Shown here: positions 55,605 through 64,000 of the stretch, piece after piece
Layout: each line of letters begins with the position of its first letter
How positions within the stretch are numbered: the first letter of the stretch is position 1
From: Nilaparvata lugens
Lineage: Eukaryota; Arthropoda; Insecta; Hemiptera; Delphacidae
Reading direction: 5' to 3'
NCBI RefSeq assembly: GCF_014356525.2
Contig: NC_052505.1
Location: 5,587,836-5,651,835, forward strand
Length of the DNA: 64,000 nucleotides
Position numbers and translations under genes: made by a program
The notes under the pieces: model-generated
What the model saw: the letters and a program-made list of their open reading frames with translations, nothing else
Told to the model about the DNA's origin: nothing
Databases searched by the model: none

Positions 55605-56101
55605 ACTGTGTCAATACAGTATACTGAGGATAAATTCAGTAGAAAATTATAAACGCTAGGCATGCATGCATGATTGATAGAATTATAAGAACACTCATTT
55701 CATGAGGTACTCTTAAGAATCAAACACAAGTCTCGATTTTAAATGTTCTATTCACGTCATAACAAACTCAAATATCATCTAAATTAAACATAAAACCTAG
55801 GTTAAATTTCCTAGACACTATATACAACAATGATAATAAGTTACAACTAATACATGCGGCAAGCTTTTAGTAAGTTCATCACTAAATTTAACTGTGATTC
55901 GATTACTGATCACTAAAATGATGAATAAATAAATATTCAACTATAGAAGAGTGTGAAGTTATATTCCCAACATAAACTATTTATGATTGGGATGAAATAG
56001 AAATATTAATGCTATTTTTAAATGGTTCTATAGAAACAATGTAATAAACTGGAATGTACCGTTGCTTTTTTACAGAAATCGGTTGGTTAAAAATACTGTA
56101 A
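55605..56101. other. No feature recognised
   Basis: AT-rich intergenic DNA. Confidence 0.4.
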
Positions 56102-56407
56102 CAAAAAAATATAGGCGTGTTTCGACACCAATGTTACAATATCTTTAGTTATAATCAAAATTAAATCATCCTTTTCTGTGATCTTTTTGAAATAAAGTTT
56201 TCAATTTTGACAGTATTTTGTTTCTTTAAATGTTACATGACTACTATTTTTAAACAAACAAAATACTGTCAAAATTGGAAAGTCGATTTCAAAAAGATCA
56301 CAGAAAAGGATGATTTAATTTTATAACTTAAGATTATAACTTACTTTTATTATAACTGGAGATATTGTACCTAACATAAGTGTTGAAACATGTCTATATT
56401 TTTTTCA
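56102..56407. mobile_element. Fold-back MITE, about 306 bp
   Basis: AAAAAAATATAGGCGTGTTT at the left and AACATGTCTATATTTTTTT at the right are inverted; inner arms (AAATCATCCTTTTCTGTGAT / ATCACAGAAAAGGATGATTT and ATTTTGACAGTATTTTG / CAAAATACTGTCAAAAT) are nearly perfect. Confidence 0.88.
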
Positions 56408-56939
56408 ATGTCAATTTCTTAATATCAGACAATATTCTTGTGTTCTTATTCTTGATAAGTATAAAACTATAATTATCTCCTCTGAAACAGTATCAGAGCT
56501 AATATGAAATCAAATCCAAATATCTCGTCTGAAAAAGTATCAAAACTATGAAATCAAATCCAAATTAAATTTTTTCCCACACAGAAGAAATAAATAATAC
56601 AAATACAAGATGCAATGTGAATACTAAACTGAACAATAATTGATAATGCTAATAATAATATCAATATCGATAATTTCAATATTTGATGAAGAAGTTGTAC
56701 AAATTAAAAGGCCTAGTTTATAATTAATTATTGTCAGTCTAAATCCATAATCTATTGAGCCTCTGTTCAATCAAGGGATAAAATTTATAGTAAACTCGTC
56801 CAAAGAAGAAGAGTGATTTGTAATACGGCGTCTGTTTCATAAAATTAGAAAATTTTATAAATTATTAGAAATTAATACAGTCACAGGAAGTCACATTAAA
56901 AGATAAGCTATACAAGGCACTTATGAATATTAGGACTCA

Positions 56940-57560
56940 TCATGTAGAATCTCATCTCTTATTGAAATCGGACATTTTATCATTGAAGATTTCAAAATGC
57001 TTCAGCACTAATAGAATAATTCAGGATATAGATTGTCAAAAACGTTTCGTTTACAGTATTGGAGAGGAGAGTTTTACTGGAAATTATTTGTAATATTTTT
57101 TTACAAAAATGAGAAAATTGTATAAATTATTAGGAATACAGTCACAATCATTTTACAATATACAAGGCACTTATGAATTGAGACTCAATAGTTCCAATAT
57201 AATTTCTTATTGAAATTAGACATTGATCATTGAAGATTTCAAAATGCTTCAGTAGGTACAAATATAATTCTAAACATGGATTCATCAGTTTGAATCTCAT
57301 TTCTTATTGAAATGAGCCTCTTGAACATTGAAGGTTTTAAAATGCTTCAGTACTAATAGAATTCAGAATATGGATTGTCTATTCAGGATTTCAAAATGCT
57401 TCAGTACAAATATAATTCAAAACATGAATTCATCAGTTTCAATCTCATTTCTTATAGAAATGAGCCACTTGATCATTGCATGTTTTAAGATTCAGTTATG
57501 GTTCAGTACTAATAGAATAATTAAGAATATGGATTTTCTAGAGCTTTTCAGTGATTGGCG
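56940..57560. repeat. Degenerate tandem repeat, next to the ARRDC 3' end
   Basis: Recurrent phrases TTCAAAATGCTTCAGTA, AATAGAATAATTCAG, AACATGGATTCATCAGTTT, CTCATTTCTTATTGAAAT and TTGATCATTGAAGATTT at irregular 80-130 bp spacing. Any ARRDC 3' UTR would run through it. Confidence 0.7.
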
Positions 57561-57567
57561 GTGAGTT

Positions 57568-57741
57568 TCATTGGAAAGTTTTCTCCTCTAGCCATGGTCG
57601 AAAAATGGGTAGGGTGGATGGATAATGAGTTCCTTGTTTTCGTCGCAGTGTGCCTTCAGTTCCCCTCAACGGATAAGTCGCCATCATTATGGGTAATTGA
57701 AGTTTGACTTCCTTTTCGAAGCTTTTTGGATCAATGATGAA
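57568..57741 (-). CDS. ARRDC, terminal exon
   Basis: Acceptor ATTTTTGTTTCAG, 57 codons, TGA at 57568-57570. Encodes FIIDPKSFEKEVKLQLPIMM followed by ATYPLRG, the last arrestin-C strand (L-P-I-x-x-x-x-x-P-L), then a tail of about 30 residues ending LPIFRPWLEEKTFQ. No PPxY motif is visible, unlike NEDD4-recruiting ARRDC1-4 tails, so ligase recruitment through PPxY is not supported for this isoform. The intron upstream is 4.4 kb. Confidence 0.85.
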   Translation of the reverse strand, partial: FIIDPKSFEKEVKLQLPIMMATYPLRGTEGTLRRKQGTHYPSTLPIFRPWLEEKTFQ

Positions 57742-57984
57742 CTGAAACAAAAATGATAATCGATTATACGTTTCTGGAACATCTGTGTTACCTACATAAC
57801 ACATCCAATATCATATATTAGGTAATAAAACGTTCATTTAAAATGTATTTTTTTGAAACCTGAATATGGTGTGGATCACTGAAAATAGTTGTTGTTATCT
57901 GTATTTTTATCCATTATTTTATTAATTTCAATAAAAGGGTTCTATAATTCTATTTTACTAATATCATGGATTCATTTGGGGAGT

Positions 57985-58270
57985 CTGGTCTCACAAGGTG
58001 TCAAACCAAACACCTTAGAGATGCATAGACTCACATGCAGCGTTAGTGTCGTACTTGGAATTGAAATTCGCCATTGAGGGGGCAAACCCATAAGATTATT
58101 ACATACCAATGCTACCAATGCCTTTGTGATCTATACTATTACAAATATTTAGAGATATAATATCTCGTGCTAGAATACCCCAATGGCGGCCTTCAATTTC
58201 AAGTAAAAGCTATCATTGGGAAGGCATAGGCATTGTGGGTCTATATCTTCTCAAGGTCTTTGTGTCAAAC
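57985..58270. mobile_element. Imperfect fold-back in the ARRDC intron
   Basis: Inverted words ACTTGGAATTGAAATTCGCC / GGCGGCCTTCAATTTCAAGT, ACCAATGCCTTTGTGATCTA / ATAGGCATTGTGGGTCTATA, CACAAGGTGTC / TCTTTGTG define a degenerate palindrome. Confidence 0.55.
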
Positions 58271-58660
58271 TATCAACCCGATAAACTTAAAAACTTCATT
58301 TAGCTCAGTATTCTACTGCAAAAATCTTCGTCAGTTTGATACCCGAGTCGCCTCATCGTTAACCAGGCGCATGCACACAGCAACAGACATGGACGTAAGC
58401 AGACAGACGTAGAAAAATCAAACGTTTGCATGCAGACGTGATCAAACATACAGACGTCTGTGTGCGTTGCAATATTCGAACACATGTGGAGGGATTTCCT
58501 CTCTGCCTTTCTGCATACGTCCGTCTGCTATTGTATGCGTTTGACTTTAAAAAGATCAGCACTACAGATATTATCCCGGTAGCGAGAACACCTATAACAG
58601 CTCAAATCGACTAGAGAGAAGTTTGTTCATGGTATATGAGAAATGTTGTAATTGGAGCCA

Positions 58661-59172
58661 TTCAGATATACTTGAAGACATGTACCATAGAGTAAAGAAA
58701 GCTATGTTATTATTATTTTATAACAGAAAAAATAATCTGTCATTTTATTATATACTTGAAGACATGTACCATAGAGTAAAGAAAGCTATGTTATTATTAT
58801 TTCATAACAGAAAAAATAATCTGTCATTTTATTATATACTTGAAGACATGTACCATAGAGTAAAGAAAGCTATGTTATTATTATTTTATAACAGAAAAAA
58901 TAATCTGTCATTTTATTATATACTTGAAGACATGTACATAGAGTAAAGAAAGCTATGTTATTATTATTTCATAACAGAAAAAATAATCTGTCATTTTATT
59001 ATATACTTGAAGACATGTACCATAGAGTAAAGAAAGCTATGTTATTATTATTTTATAACAGAAAAAATAATCTGTCATTTTATTATATACTTGAAGACAT
59101 GTACCATAGAGTAAAGAAAGCTATGTTATTATTATTTTATAACAGAAAAAATAATCTGTCATTTTATTTATA
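58661..59172 (+). repeat. 84-bp minisatellite, six units, open as a 28-residue repeat
   Basis: CTTGAAGACATG starts at 58671, 58755, 58839, 58923, 59006 and 59090: 84-bp steps with one 83. Since 84 is 28 codons, the + frame reads ILEDMYHRVKKAMLLLFYNR plus eight more residues per unit. The single-base deletion in unit 4 (GTACATAG for GTACCATAG) ends the first frame at about 58946. Units are almost identical (F/S alternation TTTTATAAC/TTTCATAAC in units 2 and 4). It is antisense in an ARRDC intron and is more likely DNA-level amplification than a protein. Confidence 0.95.
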
Positions 59173-60422
59173 ACACATTATTTCTGTCATCTCTGATTCA
59201 ACATATATACGACTTTTAAAAATGTTTAACGAGGCACGCTTGGTTTCCTAGCAAGTAGCTGATAGAATAGTTTTTATTGTCTTCTGTTATTGGTCGTTAG
59301 ACTATCAAAGCATCTCTGGCTAAAAACGTCGACCAAATAAAAATTGATATAGCCTATAGTTTTTTGAGAAAACTTGGCTATGGCTTGGAAGCCGAAACTA
59401 GTTGTTGTGTTTTATATAAGTGTTTGTATAGAAAATTTTCGGGAGAAAAGTGGTAGTATGAAATTATTTCTTCATTAATTGATAGAGCCTACTTCATAAA
59501 TAATACGGTCCTTCAATGTGCGGTTCCACCAAGTTCGGTCAATTTATTTGAACGTGATCAAGCCGGGTACAATTTACGTGTGTGGACTGTGGACTGAAAT
59601 TATTATCGATAGAAATCATATGTACCAGTGCACTTGTTGTGAACTGACCAAGTGACCATGTTCAAATGTCTTCATGAAGCTTGGTGAGTCCGGACAACAA
59701 GTGTACCGTACTAAATATTTAGGAAAAGTACAGACATTTTATGAACAAATGACAGTTGAATACAATTTTCAATTTCAAATCATATCAATAGTTTGAGTGA
59801 TTTTATAAGTGGTTCCATAATCAAAGGTCAATTTATACCTGTTCGTATCTTATTTGATCTTGTTTTCGTATGCTTGAAAATGTAAATTCTAGATGTAATT
59901 TTATTCAAGTATTTGAGTCATAGCACTTATAATAAACATGGATTCTCCTGTTGGCTGAACAATCGATTATGATCACATAGAATGTGCTGCCCGCACAAAA
60001 ACCTGTTTAATTACTTCATGATTTGATATTATTTGATTTTCAAAACTTTTTCTCTAATAATAATTTTCCAAATTTTATAGTTTCAAAATTTATGTTTAAT
60101 ATCTATGCACGAATATATTTTCATTTGATTTTTTTATAATTCTTCAAATTGTTTTTCTATGATGTATAAGGATATGAAGAAGGGCCCCACACAGGATTAC
60201 CTTAGGGATTTTATTGAGATTTTAATATACAATGTATTGAGCATGCAAAGGTGTTTGCTACACCAGCAGTTATGTTTTCTCCTTCAGCAATATTCGTACA
60301 ATGGATGTTGATTGGTAGAATAAATTATTATTATTATTATTCAATTATTTCATCACTTAGGTACAAAGTGAGCATTTTTTATTGCAACCTAAGTCGGCCA
60401 TTGGCAAGACTTTGGTACATCT
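59173..60422. other. ARRDC intron, no feature recognised
   Basis: No exon or known repeat; a short (TTA)n run at about 60326-60341. Confidence 0.4.
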
Positions 60423-60797
60423 CTATTCTGTCAAATTTGAAAAGGATCTAATCATTGATACCGGGCTGAGTACAACCGCCTTTTGAATTTCATGTTTTGC
60501 ACTCCCTGAGACACCAAGGCGACTGAGGTTAGCTGAAACCTTCTGCCTGATCACTCCAACAGTGGAGATAATTACAGGGACAGTTGTAACTTTTTCCTGC
60601 TTCCAGACATCCCTGATCTCAGCAGCCAGAGGGAGATACTTGGATATTTTCTCATTATAATATTGTTCCAAGTTGTGGCAACAAGGTATGCCAACATCAA
60701 TCAAAATAGTCTCCCTGGCTGTCTTGTCCATGAGGATAATGTCTGGCCGGTTGTGCACAACTGTCCTGTCAGTCAGCACAGAGCGATCCCAATACAT
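60423..60797 (-). mobile_element. R2/RLE-type non-LTR retrotransposon, C-terminal endonuclease fragment
   Basis: 124-codon minus frame: WDRSVLTDRTVVHNRPDIIL, MDKTARETILIDVGIPCCHN, EQYYNEKISKYLPLAAEI, WKQEKVTTVPVIISTVGVI. The PD...D/K-centred block matches the restriction-like endonuclease tail found in R2-like/RLE elements, here without the RT domain. Terminates at 60423. Confidence 0.75.
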
Positions 60798-60798
60798 C

Positions 60799-60801
<3 letters not shown>

Positions 60802-60834
<33 letters not shown>

Positions 60835-60856
60835 TATTATTATTATTATTATTATT
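60802..60856. repeat. (TTA)n microsatellite
   Basis: ATT/TTA triplets separating the two LINE fragments, with one phase slip. Confidence 0.95.
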
Positions 60857-60910
60857 CGCTCATGTCTATTTGGTTTATATAACTTACAGCGATCTGTCTC
60901 AAAGAAGACA

Positions 60911-61354
60911 TTGATAGTTGTTTATAAAGCCCTAGCTGAATCCGTAGTAAGATACGGTGTCAATGTTTGGGGTAATGCAAGTGGCTATGAAATTGATAGA
61001 GTTAAGAGATTACAAAATTCCTTGCTGAAAATAGTTCATTCAAAACAAGAGAGTTACCCTAAGCCAAATTTGTTTAAAAAATATAGCATTCTTCCTGTAA
61101 ACGAGCTTTTCAGATATGATATCTTATTAAATAATTATTTTTCTAATAACTATAAAATGTCAAGTAGAATTTTGCATGAGCGAAGACAAGGTGCTGCTTA
61201 TAAGAGGTTTATTGTGCCCGAATACAATAATTATCATGGTAAATGTGAACTTAGTTATGTTGTACCAACTATTTTCAATGAGTTGCCAGATGATTTAATT
61301 GTTAAGAATAAGATGAAACACTTTCTGTTAAATAATTTGAGTGAATTTGAATGA
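60911..61354 (+). mobile_element. Jockey/CR1-type LINE, C-terminal fragment
   Basis: 147-codon + frame: YKALAESVVRYGVNVWGNAS, RVKRLQNSLLKIVH, YSILPVNELFRYDILL, TIFNELPDDL, resembling the post-RT region of jockey-like elements (YG...WG, RLQ, LP.). Complete to its own TGA at 61352. Different family from the 60.4 kb fragment and opposite in orientation. Confidence 0.75.
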
Positions 61355-61867
61355 TCTTCATAAATTCTTTCTTTTTTTATATATTTTTTCTTGTGTATTA
61401 TTGTTTGTGATAAGCAACAACTGAAATCCCATTGTTTTATTATTTTATTGCTAAACAATACAATTAAATGAATTATTATCAATGTATCAATTAATTTTTT
61501 TTCTACCCATGATTGACAACTATTTCTCTTTTGATATGATTTAAATTGAAAATTATTATTTTGGGATCACTGATTGATTATATCAATGTACTATTTCTAT
61601 GGTTTTTTAATATAATGTAAAGCTTGACTCCTCCAGTCAAACCTTCTTTAGAAGGTTTTGGAGAATTTATAATTCGTCTGGTTTATAATATTTGAAATGT
61701 TCTACTGAAAGGGAATCTTCTTATCTTTTGTCATTCTTGCTTTTTTTATTATTCTTCATTTGTTTTGTTTGTAAGATTTCTTTTTATAAGTGCAATTTCA
61801 TTTTTGTTTGTTATATTTTCTATAATAAACTCCCTTCTTCTGGGGGTACGAGGACGAAGGAAAAAGG

Positions 61868-61876
61868 AAAGGAAAA

Positions 61877-61919
<43 letters not shown>

Positions 61920-61945
61920 TATTATTATTATTATTATTATTATTA
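61868..61945. repeat. (ATT)n microsatellite
   Basis: About 25 triplets with one 1-base slip; open frames of poly-Leu/Tyr/Ile over it are artefacts. Confidence 0.95.
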
Positions 61946-62141
61946 AGAGCGCAATAATGTTTTAAAGAGATTTTTTCTTATAGGTACTTGTTTAGCCACT
62001 AATCGACAGTTTAAACAGTATTTTTCAATTTGGTAAACAATAAATGTCAAATGACTAGTGATCTTTCCTTTCTAATAAAAAGGACAAGAATATGTACTAA
62101 ATATGTATTCATTTGAATATAGAATTATATTATTTACTCAC

Positions 62142-62327
62142 ATATACATCATATTGTATCTTAATCAAATGGCATCCTCTTAGGTTGGTGGGTGGAAGTG
62201 GGGGAACGTAGAGCTGTTCATTGGTCCACTCGTCTGTCTCTCCAGGTCGTATTTTGCCTCTACTCAGAGACGCCAGCTCTCTTGTCTCTGACTGCAAAAC
62301 CTTGCCTCTCGCTTTGTATTGAATAGT
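62142..62327 (-). CDS. ARRDC, arrestin-C exon 2
   Basis: Acceptor ATTTTTCTAG, donor TAT|GTGAGT; 186 nt, phase 0 at both ends. Encodes TIQYKARGKVLQSETRELAS, RPGETDEW, then LYVPPLPPTNL and CHLIKIQYDVY. This matches the second half of the arrestin-C beta sandwich (P-P-L-x-P-T/S and I-x-Y-x-V/L). Confidence 0.88.
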
Positions 62328-62639
62328 CTAGAAAAATACATTAATACGTCTTATTTTTATGCGACAAAATCAACCTAATAATCGAAGCATAGCAGAAATG
62401 TGTTATCAGGGAGAGGTTTTTAAAAAGAAGTGCAAATTTTTGAAGGTGATGCCCATTCGATGCTAATGGGGGAATTCTTCTTCTATGAATGGCTGTTCTT
62501 TGTGTAACCATCCAGCAGTGCGGCCTCAGGTTAAAGACTTACATGCTCTAAAGACATTGCTTTGTTTCGAATAATTGTGCTGTCTTCGGTGTTCAGAATT
62601 AATTGATTTTTTTGTCAATTATTTATTTTGCAGTTGGAA

Positions 62640-62760
62640 AATTATCTTTATAAATAAAATGACGCATCGCGCCTCTTCAGGTGTGCATCCAGCTTAAGTG
62701 TGTCATGACATTCATTAAACTATTTGGCGGTACGAAGTTCGCCGGGCCAGCTAGTTTCAT
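62640..62760. repeat. Dispersed-repeat terminus ending CCGGGCCAGCTAG
   Basis: GGCGGTACGAAGTTCGCCGG followed by GCCAGCTAG resembles the widely dispersed arthropod repeat end (CTAGCTGRCCCGGC inverted). Only the terminal part is recognisable. Confidence 0.5.
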
Positions 62761-62989
62761 ATAGTTTCAGCCTCTCCTCTCAATTTAATCGAATCCAGTC
62801 TATTTCTTCATTTATTATTGTATTGAGTGATGAAGATATGTTGGTTTTAACAAGAAACTGCTATCCTGTGTGATAAAAATCTAGTGATTGTGGATGTGAC
62901 AAAAATAAAACTATATTTTTTCAATTGTTATATTAAATAAATTAATGGATAGTTCCTTGTGAAATAGAGTCAAGTGTACAATTAAAGCA

Positions 62990-63357
62990 ACGTTTACACC
63001 AAAGTTATTAACAAAATGTTAATAACTCAATCCTTATTACGGTATAGATTATTCTATTAGATTGAACATAACTTATCATATGTGTTTCTCAAGTTTATTT
63101 ATTTATTTATTTATTTCAAAAAAAATTATTTATTTAGTCCAAAAATAAATATAAGATGCAAATTTTAAATTTATAGAAAAATTAAAACACCAAATTATAG
63201 TTAAATATTACACTCAATTATCACTGCACATTGTATTAAGTTATTTTATGAATTTTGAAGCCAAAAATACACACAAATTCTCACAAGTTCCGTCCAATCT
63301 AATAGAATCTTTAAGGATCAAGTTAATAACATTTTGTTAATAACTTTGGTGTGAAAC
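62990..63357. mobile_element. TIR element next to ARRDC exon
   Basis: ACACCAAAGTTATTAACAAA / ATGTTAATAACT at the left is inverted at the right (AGTTAATAACATTTTGTTAA, TAACTTTGGTGTGAA). It contains the TATCACTGCACATTG repeat copy. Its right end is about 50 bp from the ARRDC exon donor. Confidence 0.8.
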
Positions 63358-63409
63358 CAGCTTTGGTGTGAACCCAGCTTAAGTGTAAGTGTAAGTGTAA
63401 ATGACTTAC

Positions 63410-63592
63410 TTCGGTAAGTGCAGCTTTCGTGGCTTTGATGGTGACTTTGCTCTGATTACTGACAACAGCTGTGATTCCTATGGTTTCACCCGGCACATAA
63501 CCGCCTCTGTCCAATGACACTCGACACACCACTGGTCCAGAGTTAACGCAGCTCACTCCAAGTTTGTGCTCGATTTCACAACGGAATGGTTG
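63410..63592 (-). CDS. Arrestin-domain-containing protein (ARRDC), arrestin-C exon 1
   Basis: Acceptor TATGTTTGCAG, donor GAA|GTAAGT; 183 nt, phase 0 at both ends. Encodes FRCEIEHKLGVSCVNSGPVV and the hallmark RGGYVPGETIGITAVVSNQS of alpha-arrestin C-domains (G-Y-x-P-G-E). Alpha-arrestins act as adaptors for membrane-protein ubiquitination and trafficking. Upstream exons for the N-domain lie beyond 64000. Confidence 0.88.
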
Positions 63593-64000
63593 CTGCAAAC
63601 ATACACAAACATATACACTCAGTACCTACTGAAATACCTATATAAGTCACATGTAAATGCAAAATTATTTTGTGAGATATCAATAGTATTGGAAAGGTAT
63701 TTAGTTGAGTCAATATAGACATAAAAAATGGGGTGTGCTTGCAATATATAATATATTGTAGTTCTGATTTGTTAATAGATATTATTTGGATACATGAGAT
63801 AAGTCCAGAACCAATTTCTTCATGCAAAATTTTCCTGTTCTAGATACAGAATGGCTCGAAAGCCTCGTATTTTCGGTTCATTTTCCAGTTTTCACCTATT
63901 TCCGCCAAATCCAGTAATCGGACAGAAAGATTTGCTCCCGCTTTTTTTAAAATTCTGAATGAAATGAGATCATTTGGAACTCTCTATCTTTAACGAATAC
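63593..64000. other. ARRDC intron to window end
   Basis: No exon recognised; the ARRDC N-domain exons must lie further upstream. Confidence 0.5.

Noticed and set aside
58300..58614. Overlapping open frames on both strands
   Set aside because: They follow an imperfect palindrome rich in CAGACGT words; no protein similarity.

Overview
Overall. This is an AT-rich piece of an animal nuclear genome, almost certainly insect. Three multi-exon genes can be assembled from splice sites whose codon phases agree, and most of the remaining DNA is transposon-derived. One of the genes is a chemosensory ionotropic-receptor (IR) gene. The dominant repeat families and a tRNA-derived SINE family resemble what I associate with planthoppers and related Hemiptera, but that assignment is a low-confidence inference. 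No prokaryotic operon, CRISPR array, phage or animal virus was seen.

Gene 1 (+, 5.1-22.1 kb). Seven coding exons encode an EFCAB14-like type II membrane protein: a basic KRKEL-containing N-terminus, one transmembrane helix, then a long heptad-rich region. It ends without the EF-hand pair that names the vertebrate family. Exon 5 carries a one-base frameshift in this sequence. A Tc1/mariner relic (21.4-22.0 kb), a SINE (13.4 kb) and several large repeats occupy the introns.

Gene 2 (-, 46.3 down to 27.2 kb). Seven distinct coding exons encode an ionotropic receptor: part of the extracellular region, S1 end plus TM1, pore plus TM2, S2, and TM3 with the C-terminus. The pore/TM2 exon is present twice with 100% identical coding sequence (35446-35647 and 36756-36957), beside a decayed third copy. 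Because 202 nt is not a multiple of three, only one copy can be used per transcript. The N-terminal exon(s), and probably one S1 exon, were not found. Introns carry a jockey/CR1-type LINE remnant, two copies of one MITE, a near-perfect 161-bp palindrome, and a 2.2-kb array of 166-bp monomers.

Gene 3 (-, from beyond 64 kb down to 57.6 kb). Three phase-0 exons encode the C-terminal arrestin domain of an arrestin-domain-containing (ARRDC) protein with a short tail. Its introns hold an 84-bp minisatellite that stays open as a 28-residue repeat, and two LINE fragments.

Between genes. From 46.4 to 57.5 kb there is no recognised host exon. It holds a coiled-coil (gag-like) reading frame, a CCAAT-rich minisatellite, a SINE with an intact-looking pol III promoter, and several TIR elements. 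The most interesting observation is a probable satellite birth: the 166-bp monomer of the intronic array matches a segment present once in two other dispersed copies of the same repeat family (6.8-7.6 and 19.6-20.4 kb).

All exon and repeat boundaries were read by eye; repeat boundaries are approximate unless a target-site duplication is stated.
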